A stretch of 64,000 bases of DNA from Blautia coccoides (GTDB lineage: Bacteria; Bacillota; Clostridia; Lachnospirales; Lachnospiraceae), in assembly GCF_034355335.1 (NCBI RefSeq), contig NZ_CP136422.1, positions 5,306,501 through 5,370,500 of the forward strand. The letters run 5' to 3'. Shown one piece after another: positions 25,251 to 34,300 of the stretch. The position numbers and the translations under genes are program-made. Below the pieces are notes generated by a model. The model saw nothing but the letters and a program-made list of their open reading frames with translations, did not search any database and had not been told where the DNA came from. The first letter of the stretch is position 1, and each line of letters starts with the position of its first letter.

Positions 25251-25302
25251 ACAGAAAAAAGAGAAAAAGCCGACAATGAAATCCATCCATTGCCGGCTTT
25301 CT
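25251..25302 (-). terminator. Terminator of the binding protein 2 gene
   Basis: On the minus strand an 11-bp stem AGCCGGCAATG / CATTGTCGGCT (one G-T pair) with a 9-nt loop is followed by TTTTTCTCTTTTTT. It makes binding protein 2 a separate transcript from binding protein 1. Confidence 0.85.
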
Positions 25303-25334
25303 GCCGAAAACTCATCTTATTTTTGTATCAGCCT

Positions 25335-26711
25335 TTATTCCTCGCCGTGGCTGCTGTTATACTCATCCATTGCTTTCTGCAGTTCTTTATTGGCCTCTTC
25401 CGGTGTCATTGTGAGACCGAATAATTCCTGACAGGTATCTTTATGTGCCTCAGATACAACCGGCGGCAGGTACTGGTCATACCAGAGCTGTACAGAGGAC
25501 GCATTCGTGGCGGCCTCCAGGATCTGCTGGCTGACCGGATCTGTGATCATGTCTTTTGCTTTTTTGACCGGAGGAATCTTGCCGTTCTCTACCATGAAAT
25601 CCAATTCCTCATCATCAAAATAGTAGCTTGCCATCTCAAACGCCGCATCCAGCTTCTCACCTGTACAGTTAAATGTCAGGAATCCATCCCCGATGGTACC
25701 TATGATGATAGAAGCATCCGCTGAGGAGTCATCAACTGCCGGGAACGGGAACCAGCCCAATTTGTTGTAGAACTCTTCGCTGTCCTGTTTAATAGTTCCG
25801 GTATACCAGGAACCGATACAGGTCATGGCAGCTTTATCCTGATATAAAAGCTGTTTGCCCTGTCCGTCATCCTCACTCAGAGAGTTCACACCTTCCGGGA
25901 AATATCCTTTTTCGACCCACTCCTGAATCTTCTCCCCAGCATAGACAAAGCTCTCATCCTCAAAGGTTCCCTCGCCGGAAACTGCTTTCTGGAAAGGTTC
26001 CAGACCGCCGTAACGGGTAGCCAGGTTCATGAAGTACATGGAGCCTGTCCATTTGGAGGCATTGGCCAGTGCGAATGGGGTGATCCCGTTCTCTACGAGA
26101 GTATTGCATACTTTTTCCAGCTCGCTGATGGTTGTGGGCACTTCCAAATTATACTGCTCGAACATATCTTTATTGTAATAAATACCGGAGATAGCCACAT
26201 TCAGCACCGGAAGTCCATATACTTTTCCATTGTAAGTTCCCTGTTCCAGAGCTGCGTCCATAAGTACATCCTTCAGACCGTATTTTTCGATGTACTCATC
26301 AAGAGGCTGACCGAATCCTGCTTCCACGTACTCGATCATAGGACCGCCGGACCAGGTCTGATAGATGTCAGGGCATTCACCTGAGCTGACAGCCACCACC
26401 AGTTTTTCCTTGTAGGTATCATTCTGGGTGGGAACATAGGTCACCTGATAGCCGGTCTCTTTCCCTTTGCCGTCATTGTATTTGTCTATCGCATAATTCC
26501 AGATACTCTTGTCCGGGTCTTCCGTACCGTTAGCCCACATGATAATTTCTTTATCCCCGTCCTTGCTGTCGGAGGATGTGGCGCTGTCTTCTTTTTTGCC
26601 TTCCTCTGTACCGCTGCTGCTGTCCCCTCCATTGGAACCACACGCACCCAAAGCTGCCGCCATAAGTACGGACATGGATATGGCTGCCAGTTTCATCATC
26701 CTTTTTTTCAT
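25335..26711 (-). CDS. Extracellular sugar-binding lipoprotein 2, paralog of lipoprotein 1
   Basis: 458 residues, colinear with the 23582-24949 product along its whole length. Shared stretches include NGITPFALAN-SKWTGSMYFM, GLEPFQKAV-GEG and SLSEDDGQ-KQL-YQ. The lipobox is LGAC and the linker is Ser/Lys/Asp-rich. Differences concentrate in the linker and scattered surface positions, consistent with an old tandem duplication that has diverged, perhaps in ligand preference. It has its own upstream motif and terminator but no permeases of its own, so it presumably shares those at 21615-23370. Confidence 0.93.
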   Translation of the reverse strand: MKKRMMKLAAISMSVLMAAALGACGSNGGDSSSGTEEGKKEDSATSSDSKDGDKEIIMWANGTEDPDKSIWNYAIDKYNDGKGKETGYQVTYVPTQNDTYKEKLVVAVSSGECPDIYQTWSGGPMIEYVEAGFGQPLDEYIEKYGLKDVLMDAALEQGTYNGKVYGLPVLNVAISGIYYNKDMFEQYNLEVPTTISELEKVCNTLVENGITPFALANASKWTGSMYFMNLATRYGGLEPFQKAVSGEGTFEDESFVYAGEKIQEWVEKGYFPEGVNSLSEDDGQGKQLLYQDKAAMTCIGSWYTGTIKQDSEEFYNKLGWFPFPAVDDSSADASIIIGTIGDGFLTFNCTGEKLDAAFEMASYYFDDEELDFMVENGKIPPVKKAKDMITDPVSQQILEAATNASSVQLWYDQYLPPVVSEAHKDTCQELFGLTMTPEEANKELQKAMDEYNSSHGEE

Positions 26712-26785
26712 ATTTCGTCCTCCTTGTATTATATAATATATACAATTCTTATGGACTTATCATAGCATTCATTGTGCGTATTTCC

Positions 26786-26823
26786 CATTAAAAAAAGTGT
26801 TCTTCTTCTATAATATTCTTACA
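26786..26823 (-). promoter_or_regulatory. Upstream motif of binding protein 2
   Basis: Same element as 25165-25202 (GTAAGAATATTATA...ACACTTT on the minus strand), here 75 bp from the start codon with no insertion. The spacer also holds a TATAAT-like box close to the AGGAGG site. Confidence 0.6.
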
Positions 26824-26836
26824 TCCTGGCTCCTTG

Positions 26837-28081
26837 TCAGGCCATATGTCTGTTATAAAAATATATGGTCATTCCCGCAAACAGCGGAATTTCCACCGCC
26901 AGAGCCACAGGTATCACGAACGGTATCCAAAATGATACCCCGCCCAGATAAAGGAAATTGAAATCAAACAATTCATAGAAAAAGCTGCTTCCCAGACCAA
27001 GCCCTCCTGTGGGCAGTATGCAGCGTATCCAGCCGGCCAGATTTCCGCTGCTCATCTGTCCGATAATAATGGGGAGCAGACAGAGGACCATGCCTGCGAT
27101 GACTGCTGCCTGAACACTCCTGCATATAGATGATATCACCAGTGTGCACAAAACTGCAGCTATAATGGTAAGGAAACCAACCCCGGCTCCCACTAAAAGC
27201 ATCTGTCCCAGGTTCATATCAGGCAGACTCACTGCTGAGTACACCATCTGTATGGAGTTTTTCATACATTCCGCGCCAAATATGCTTTTCATAAGAAACA
27301 GGTATACAGCAGTTCCTGCCGCCACCGTGGCTGCAGATATGAAAAACATAACGGTTAATCTGGTCGCTGCCAGCCGCCTTCTCCCATATCTGGTACACCG
27401 CTGTATATCATCTGCTTTTGTCTGATAGTCAGATGAAAAAGTCGGCGCTGCCAAGAGCACACAGATAAATTCCAAAAGAAGAAGATAAAGGATCAGATAG
27501 TCTCCCGCATCTTTGTTAAAGCCGGGGTAATATTCATAGGGCTGTTTCACTTCAGCGTAAAGGGCACTGGCTTTTTTTTGGGCATCCGGGTGCTTCTTCT
27601 GTTCCATGTTCATAAGACTGTTCAGACGTTCTGTACACTGTTGGTAAAACTGTCCGGCATTTTTAGGGTCTATCTCCATGATATCCGGCGCGATGCCTGT
27701 TGTTTTATCCGCATTTACCTCCCGGACAACATGGATCACAGCCTCAATGGGCAGAATTTTTTCATTATATACATTGAGAGGAAAATCTTCACCTGACGTA
27801 GGGCCATACTCATTTACACAGGCCTGATAGGTTTCCAGTGCCGCCTGTATCTTATCCGGTGTTATGGTTCCTGCGGATACTGCCTGCTTTTCTTTTATGA
27901 TCTCTATGGCTTTTTTTCCGGTTATGGTTATCTGTTTCCCGCTCTCATCCAGATAGGAATACTGCACAAAACTCATGGGAAAATAGGCCATGATAAGAGA
28001 CAGCAGAAGCGCTGCCGCCAGAAGGAAGGGCACAGTCCTTGTCTTCATAATTCTTTTCCATTCCGCTTTTATCAATCCCAT
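26837..28081 (-). CDS. ABC-2-type transporter permease
   Basis: 414 residues. One N-terminal helix (about 17-33) is followed by an extracellular domain of some 170 residues and then five or six helices in the second half, the layout of ABC-2 permeases such as those exporting lantibiotics or lipids. The start codon follows the ATPase stop codon directly (TAAATG), so the pair is translated together. No signature reveals the cargo. It is the last gene of the sigma factor operon, and no terminator is obvious before the next gene's promoter motif. Confidence 0.85.
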   Translation of the reverse strand: MGLIKAEWKRIMKTRTVPFLLAAALLLSLIMAYFPMSFVQYSYLDESGKQITITGKKAIEIIKEKQAVSAGTITPDKIQAALETYQACVNEYGPTSGEDFPLNVYNEKILPIEAVIHVVREVNADKTTGIAPDIMEIDPKNAGQFYQQCTERLNSLMNMEQKKHPDAQKKASALYAEVKQPYEYYPGFNKDAGDYLILYLLLLEFICVLLAAPTFSSDYQTKADDIQRCTRYGRRRLAATRLTVMFFISAATVAAGTAVYLFLMKSIFGAECMKNSIQMVYSAVSLPDMNLGQMLLVGAGVGFLTIIAAVLCTLVISSICRSVQAAVIAGMVLCLLPIIIGQMSSGNLAGWIRCILPTGGLGLGSSFFYELFDFNFLYLGGVSFWIPFVIPVALAVEIPLFAGMTIYFYNRHMA

Positions 28082-28972
28082 TTACTCCACCTCCTTTTCA
28101 AACCGGCTCTCCGGAAACAGCCAGAGATACAGATCCTCCAGTCTCGGCACCTCTTTTACGGAATCCGCGACTTGGGGCTTTTCAGATAAATATCTGATGG
28201 AAACCTGTCCGTCCGCCTCATTTTTCAGATTCACGATCTGCAGTTTTCTCTCATACTCTGCAAGCTGTCCCAAAGGTACCATACCTGTCCAGACCTTATC
28301 CTCCACCATGGTGACCAGCTCCTCTGTTGTACCGGTTGCCAGTATTTTTCCGTCTTTCATCACTGCGTTGCATGTGGCAATATACTCCACATCGGAGACA
28401 ATATGGGTGGATATGAGCACGATCCTGTCATGGGAAGCAAATTCTGAGAGCAGATTACGGAACCGCACACGCTCCCCCGGGTCAAGGCCGCTTGTGGGTT
28501 CATCCAGAACCAGCACCTCCGGTTCATTGAGCAGAGCCTGGGCAATCCCCACCCGGCGCTTCATTCCCCCTGAAAGCTTCACGATCTTTTTCTTCCTGAC
28601 ATCCAAAAGTGTCATCTTCTCCAGAAGCTCTTCTATCCTTCTTTTTCCTTCTTTTTTCGTCAGTCCTTTCAGCACTGCCATATACTCAAGGTAGTCCTGG
28701 ACCGTAAATTCAGGATAAAAGCCAAACTCCTGCGGCAGGTAGCCGAAAATATCCCTGTATTTCTCTCTCAGCACCTGAATAGAAATACCGTCATAGAGCA
28801 CTTTCCCTTCCGTGGGTTTCAGTATACCAGCCACCATACGCATGAGCGTTGTCTTTCCCGCTCCGTTGGCACCCAGAAGTCCCCATACCCCGGGCGTCAG
28901 CTTCAGGCTCACCTGACTGACTGCTGTCTTGTCCTTATATTTTTTTGATATCTGATCTATGGTCAGTTCCAT
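28082..28972 (-). CDS. ABC transporter ATP-binding protein
   Basis: 296 residues from ATG 28970-28972, placed behind AAGGAGG; a longer frame overlaps the upstream gene and lacks an RBS. The nucleotide-binding domain has Walker A GANGAGKTT, the signature LSGGMKRR, Walker B VLVLDEPTSGLDPGE and the switch His in ISTHIV. The last roughly 70 residues are a C-terminal extension typical of DrrA/BcrA-like exporters. It partners the ABC-2 permease downstream. Confidence 0.93.
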   Translation of the reverse strand: MELTIDQISKKYKDKTAVSQVSLKLTPGVWGLLGANGAGKTTLMRMVAGILKPTEGKVLYDGISIQVLREKYRDIFGYLPQEFGFYPEFTVQDYLEYMAVLKGLTKKEGKRRIEELLEKMTLLDVRKKKIVKLSGGMKRRVGIAQALLNEPEVLVLDEPTSGLDPGERVRFRNLLSEFASHDRIVLISTHIVSDVEYIATCNAVMKDGKILATGTTEELVTMVEDKVWTGMVPLGQLAEYERKLQIVNLKNEADGQVSIRYLSEKPQVADSVKEVPRLEDLYLWLFPESRFEKEVE

Positions 28973-28991
28973 CTTCTTCCTCCTTATCTCA

Positions 28992-29774
28992 TTATTGCCA
29001 TATCTCCACTGCTGTTTCCATTCTGTCTGCTCTGCGGAGCTGGCGGATATCCCACAGGACTGCCACTGCACACACTGCCATCCATCCCTTCTGAAACGAA
29101 TGCTCATAAAAACCGTGGCAGTAATAATACATCAGCAGGAGAATCACCACAGTTCCTATCCCTGCCCCAAAGCAGGCTCTCAGTATATATTGCATTTCCA
29201 CATGCACAGCAATGGTCATGTAAATACTCCCCAGTACCAAAAAGGGCATCAGAAGATATAGTAGCGCAACGCCCGGATTTCCCCCCATACCAACCACTGA
29301 AAATAAAAACAGCAGTACCAGCATCAGGAAATCCCCTGCGCTTATGATCATCAATCGGGCAGTCAGCAGACGATTAGAGGAAAACCTGGAGACCTGTTCT
29401 GTCTCCGCCATCTGATAGCGCCGGGACCTGGCAAGCATGGGCAGAGAGGGAAAGAGCAGAAACACACTGGCAAAACACAGCAGAACCGGGAGATGCCGTC
29501 CCCACAGATATCCCATATCACCACGATATAGTGTATAAAAAAATGCATAGACTGTCATCAGAGCAGCCGCCTGTGCTCCCCACGTCCTCCAGCCCATGAA
29601 TCTGACCTGGCCTGCCATGAACTGCCAAAAGGAAATTCTCCTGTTTCCGGAAGCGGCGCGGTATTCCTGTCTTGCGGCCAGCATAACAGCTCCTCTTCCA
29701 CTCTCTTCTATATCCGGGTCAGTCCTTTTTTGCAGACTTTGCCGCATCCTTTCCTCTATGTCAGATTTTCTCAT
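28992..29774 (-). CDS. Multispanning membrane protein between sigma factor and ABC genes (unknown; possible anti-sigma role)
   Basis: 260 residues. The hydrophilic N terminus (about 1-60, rich in Arg/Glu) is cytoplasmic, followed by six membrane helices. It overlaps the sigma gene by 14 bp, the position in which ECF anti-sigma factors are usually encoded. I see no zinc-binding anti-sigma motif. It could equally be an additional subunit of the ABC exporter. Family not recognised. Confidence 0.65.
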   Translation of the reverse strand: MRKSDIEERMRQSLQKRTDPDIEESGRGAVMLAARQEYRAASGNRRISFWQFMAGQVRFMGWRTWGAQAAALMTVYAFFYTLYRGDMGYLWGRHLPVLLCFASVFLLFPSLPMLARSRRYQMAETEQVSRFSSNRLLTARLMIISAGDFLMLVLLFLFSVVGMGGNPGVALLYLLMPFLVLGSIYMTIAVHVEMQYILRACFGAGIGTVVILLLMYYYCHGFYEHSFQKGWMAVCAVAVLWDIRQLRRADRMETAVEIWQ

Positions 29775-30294
29775 ACGGAATTCCTCCTTTCTCCAGCTCC
29801 TTCTTCATTCTCTTCAATGCTGCCCGCAGTCTTGACTGTACTGTTCTTACAGGCAGATCCAAAATCTGTCCGATTTCCCTCATAGTCAGGTCATGGGCAT
29901 AGCGAAGATATATGATCTCTCTCTGCTCTTTTGGCAGTTCTTTGATCAAAAGTATAAAATCCATCTCTGTCTCTGCCCTTGAATATCCATGCTCCAGGCA
30001 TTCCAGAGTGTCCGGTATCTGTTCCTCCAGGCGTTTTTTTCTCCACATATCTACACACGTATTGGCTGCCACCTGGTATAAAAAAGCGCGGAATTTGCCC
30101 TTGTGCACATAACGGTCCAGATACCGCACGGTTTTAAGGAATGTCTCCTGAACGGCATCCTCTGCGGTCTGCCTGTCTTTTGTGTGACAGATGCAGTACC
30201 GGAGAATATCCGCGTAGTACAGGGATATCAACTCATCCAGGGCACTCATATCTCCATATTCCAGTTTTTTTAATAGTTTGTCTTCACGCGTCAA
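29761..30294 (-). CDS. ECF-type RNA polymerase sigma factor
   Basis: 177 residues starting at a TTG codon preceded by GGAGGAAATC; no ATG is suitably placed. Region 2 is seen in YYADILRYCICHTKDRQTAEDAVQETFLKTVRYL and region 4 in LPKEQREIIYLRYAHDLTMREIGQILDLPVRTVQSRLRAALK. With the overlapping membrane protein and ABC exporter it forms a stress-type operon, plausibly for envelope-active compounds. A candidate autoregulatory promoter lies upstream. Confidence 0.93.
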   Translation of the reverse strand: MTREDKLLKKLEYGDMSALDELISLYYADILRYCICHTKDRQTAEDAVQETFLKTVRYLDRYVHKGKFRAFLYQVAANTCVDMWRKKRLEEQIPDTLECLEHGYSRAETEMDFILLIKELPKEQREIIYLRYAHDLTMREIGQILDLPVRTVQSRLRAALKRMKKELEKGGIPYEKI

Positions 30295-30326
30295 GATTTC
30301 CTCCTATAGGGCGTCCCCTGCTTAAT

Positions 30327-30356
30327 ATAACGTATCAGGTGCAGGAAAATGATTCA
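30327..30356 (-). promoter_or_regulatory. Candidate ECF-type promoter of the sigma operon
   Basis: On the minus strand, TGAATC (30351-30356) followed by ATTTTCC resembles an ECF -35 box, and CGTTAT (30327-30332) resembles the CGT-type -10 box. The spacing of 18 is slightly long. Autoregulation is inferred from this resemblance. Confidence 0.35.
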
Positions 30357-30383
30357 GCTTTTTTTATTTTATCAAAAAAAGGC

Positions 30384-30435
30384 CAAAAAAAGAATGCCTG
30401 TCTGCATGATACGATGCAGACCTGCATTCCTTTTT
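30384..30435 (-). terminator. Strong terminator after the cohesin gene
   Basis: GAATGC...GTCTGCAT pairs with ATGCAGAC...GCATTC over some 16 bp with a symmetric internal loop, followed on the minus strand by seven T. It ends the dockerin-cohesin operon and also works in the other direction. Confidence 0.85.
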
Positions 30436-30436
30436 C

Positions 30437-30477
30437 GTAACTGTTCAGCGCCCTCACTGTTATGAGCCAAAATCCAT
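30437..30477 (-). mobile_element. Terminal remnant of the mobile repeat (copy C)
   Basis: 41 bp matching the right end of copies A and B on the minus strand: 35 of 41 bases agree with 47697-47737, including the terminal TGAACAGTTAC. The rest of the element is missing. It begins at the last base of the cohesin gene's stop codon and ends against the terminator, so either a deletion or an insertion end created the present 3' end of that gene. Confidence 0.6.
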
Positions 30478-31286
30478 TATCTTCTTTTCTTTTTAGCAAT
30501 TACTGAAGCGGCTATGACTATTACTGCCGCTCCGGCACCCAGAACAGGTAGTAAGATGTCAGTGTCATCCCCTGTCTTGGCTGATTTGGAAGTTGTTGTG
30601 CCGCTGCCGGACTTTTTAGCCGGAGTCGTTGTAGGTGTGGTCCCTTTATTTCCGCTGCCGCCGGTTCCGTCATTTTTATCGCCGCCCTGGCTGCCGTCGC
30701 CGCCCGGATTTTCGGTATCATCACCGCCCGGATCCTGGTCGTCTCCACCCGGTTTATTGTCGTCGCCGCCCGGATTGGGATTTTCACCCTTTGCTTCCAC
30801 TGTAATAGAAGCAGTATGCGTTTCATTGTGTCCTATATTGCCGCTGTCTCCTGCCAGTTCCTCAATATCCACCCGGATATCCGCTGTATCGCCAGCCTTT
30901 ACGCCCTCTGCCAACTGAAAAGTCATATCAAGCAGACTTCCATCTTCCGAAAGGGGAGCTGAAGAGGCAAATGCCGCCACAATTTCACCCTCATCCTTGT
31001 TCCCGGTCAGACAATCATTGATCTCACATAAGGCCCCGGACAGCGCACCTCCGGCGCTGTCCGCAGTGAGGACAAGTTTGGATGCATCGTAATGGATACG
31101 GATCTTTCCATTGGTCACTTCCTGGGCGTCTGTGATCTCACAGTTCACCTGAACCTGACTGCCCTCCTGTGCCTTACCTGGGTTTAACGCGATTTCTGTT
31201 CCACCTGCGGCCCAGACAGGCATTGCCTGTACAAACAGAAGTGCACTCATACATAACATTGCTATTTTTCTGGTTCTCTTTTTCAT
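30477..31286 (-). CDS. Wall-anchored cohesin-domain protein
   Basis: 269 residues. A signal peptide (about 1-27, cut near VWAA) precedes a cohesin-like domain (about 30-165) with GSQVQVNCEITDAQEV, KIRIHYDASKLVL and DGSLLDMTFQLA. A low-complexity linker of PGGDD-type repeats (about 170-215) follows. The end is a sorting signal: KSAKTGDD, a hydrophobic helix and the basic tail AKKKRR, close to the (N/S)PKTGD signals of clostridial sortases. It should display one cohesin on the wall and bind a dockerin. The gene directly upstream encodes a dockerin protein, and both share one terminator. Confidence 0.82.
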   Translation of the reverse strand: MKKRTRKIAMLCMSALLFVQAMPVWAAGGTEIALNPGKAQEGSQVQVNCEITDAQEVTNGKIRIHYDASKLVLTADSAGGALSGALCEINDCLTGNKDEGEIVAAFASSAPLSEDGSLLDMTFQLAEGVKAGDTADIRVDIEELAGDSGNIGHNETHTASITVEAKGENPNPGGDDNKPGGDDQDPGGDDTENPGGDGSQGGDKNDGTGGSGNKGTTPTTTPAKKSGSGTTTSKSAKTGDDTDILLPVLGAGAAVIVIAASVIAKKKRR

Positions 31287-31326
31287 ATAGGTTACCTGCC
31301 TGTTCTCCTGGATTTTCCTCTAAAAT

Positions 31327-34300
31327 TTAGAATGTTGTGATCTTCTCTGCTGCCATCTGAAGTATTCTAGTCGCGTCAGTTGTGTTGGTCTCATTATCTG
31401 CATTCACATCACCGATGAGGATCTGCTCTTCTGTCAGTTCTTTGAGTCCTACACTGTACTGCAAAAGCAGTGCACTGTCTGCTGCATTCACAACACCGTT
31501 CAGATCCACGTCACCGAGAAGTCTTACTTCTTCTACTTCTTTTGTAAGTTCTGCTACTGCTGCATTGATCTCATCCTGAACTGCCTCCAGATCGTCATAG
31601 ACAATCTTAGCTTTGTCAAAGGCTTCCTGCAGACCCTCAATACTTCCTGCCAAATATCTGCCTGAATTGTTGAGGATTTCCTGGGCTTTTGCCATAACGG
31701 TCTCCAGTGCTGCCTTATTGCCTTTGAATACAAGGCCTGTAATGGCTTCTTCCAGTGCCTGACGAGCCTCTCTCGCTTCCTGACCTGTCAGTTCTGTATT
31801 GGCTGCTGTCTGTCTTGCTGTTTCGAGCTGGTTCTTAAGTCTTTCCACAGATTCTGCTGTGTATTTGCCGGAATCCTTCAGGATAGTTTCTGCCTGTGCA
31901 ATGACCGCATGCAGGCGGGCAAAATCCTTATCTAACATCTGAGATACTGCGGTGAGCAGATTCGTGGTTGCCTCATTAACTGCAGTCTGTCCTGCCTCTA
32001 CTTCATCCTCACCGTATTCGGTATCTAATACAGTCTTGGCTGCCTTTAATGCGTCTTTTACTGCCTGGGCACTGCCTTCTGTATAGCGTTCTTCTGTGGC
32101 CGGATCCGCGAGGATTGCTTCCGCTCCCTGAACAGCGGCTTCCAGACCAAACTTCTGTACACCCGGTTTCAGAGATGTGATCGCGCTTATCAGTTTACTA
32201 AACGCGTCATCCACCTGTCCCTGTGTTGTCTCAAGGCTTGTCAGAATCTCATTCGCCTCAGTAAGAGCCTCTTCCACTGCTGCCCAGCTCTCCGGTGAGA
32301 AGGACTGGCTGCCGTTTGCAAGGTTCTCGGCCATGGTAATGGCTAATTCCAGGCCCTTGGTATCTACTGTAAGCTTAACCTGTACAGTAAAGGATGCTGT
32401 CAATACAGTTTCTCCCTCTGTATAAGTCACCGTGATTTCTTTCGGTCCGATCACACTGGAATCAAATCCGGTGGTGGTGTATTCATCTGCATTCAGCGGC
32501 TTTGATTTTCCGTCATTATAAACGGCTTCTACCACGATACCTTCTGCGTCGAATTCATCGCCTAACAGATAGTCTGTCTTGGCATTTTCTGTATTGACTG
32601 TGATGGCTTCAAGGGTGATCGGTACCAGCACATCTTTTGCGTTGCCCAGGGCTACAATGGCATCGGTAATCTCCTTCTGGGATGCTGCATTTTCCACAAC
32701 CGCCTCTGCCGCTGCAATAGCTTCCTGGAATTTCTGGTAGCTGTCCGGTGTATAACCGTCAGCCTCAATGCCCTTCATCTCCTGAATCAGGGCTTCCAGA
32801 CTGGATGTCTCAAGCTTCTTGAAGGTAACTTCCAGAGTATGGTCTTCAATTACATATTCAAATGTAACTTTGTTATTATCCACTGCTGCCGGTTTGCCAT
32901 CCACAAGAACTTTATCAACCGTATAACCTTTATTCGGTTTGATGACAAATGTTTTGTTTGTCTCACGGTCTACAGATACATCACCTGTCTGGCTGACGGT
33001 TCCGTTGTCACCTGCTGTTACGCTGATGGTATGTGTCGGAACTTCATCACCGTAGTATACTTCTTTTACGGTAATTCCGTGAGCTGCTCTTCTTGTCTGC
33101 AGCGTATACTGTCCGGGTTCTGTGCTGTAAGGAACATTGGACGCACTTCCTAATTCTGTCCCGTCATACCACAGAGTCAGGTCATATAATCCTACTGCTT
33201 TGCCGGCACTCGGTACAAATTTGAATATAATTTCATGCTCTTTATTTTCAGTAAGCGGATGACCTTTGGTAAAGTCACCCCAGCCATTTTCTGCCGTTTT
33301 ATCATAGAACCAGTTTCCGCCGCCTGCATCATACCCGAACATGATTCCGCTTCCGACTGTAAACAATGTCTGGTCTGCTATACTGTCTGTGGTAAAGCGG
33401 ATACGGAATATCCCCTGATTGATAGCGGAGGCATTCATATCCTTAGCAGTTCCGTTACCTCCGATAGATAATAACATACCCTCATCCGTAAGCTGTCCGG
33501 AAGCATTTGTATATTCAAAGTTTGCTTCATCTGCTATTGCAAAATCCTGATAATAAGTATCATATTCTGCCACGTTAACCGCTTCAGTAAATGCCTTCAT
33601 AGCTGCTTCCAACTTCACATATGCTGTTTCATATTCAGCCGCTTCTTTTCCGTCCGGAACTGCCTTTGCTTCATCGATGGCTGCTTTGAATGTATCGACT
33701 GCTTCCTGGGTGTATTCGCCAGGTTTCGGTCCAACCACTGCCGCATTCAACTGTGCTTCCGCATCCTGGATCAAAGCACCTAAATCTTCATGCGTAAAGT
33801 TATTCGGTACATATGTGATCACTTTTTCCAGAGCGGTCACATGGCCTTCCGCATTGCTGAAAGATACATTAACAGTTACCAGTTTTCTTGTTGCTCCCTC
33901 TTCTGCCGTAAAGGTTACATTCATAAGTTCCGCAGCCTTCTTGAATGCATCCTGTTTTTTGATTCCATAAGAGAAACGAACCGTCTTGGTTCCGTCCTCA
34001 TTGTCTGTCACTGTCGGCTCTGATGTTTTCAGAAGCGCCTCTTCGTTCAATGCGGCACTGTCTGTGTTTAAAGTGATCTGAGCCGGGTCATAAGTATATT
34101 CCACAACTGCATTTCTGTATTTGTTGAATATATTCTCCAAGCCAACATTTACCTGGTAGTCATGGTTTCCTTTATCCTCTGTACTCACTGTTGCAGCCGG
34201 GCTTCCTGTGATCTCTTCACCGTATACTCCCAGCTCTGTCATGGACATTCCCCATTCGTTCGCGTTGCTAATGGAAACAATGGCTACATACTGAGCCTCT

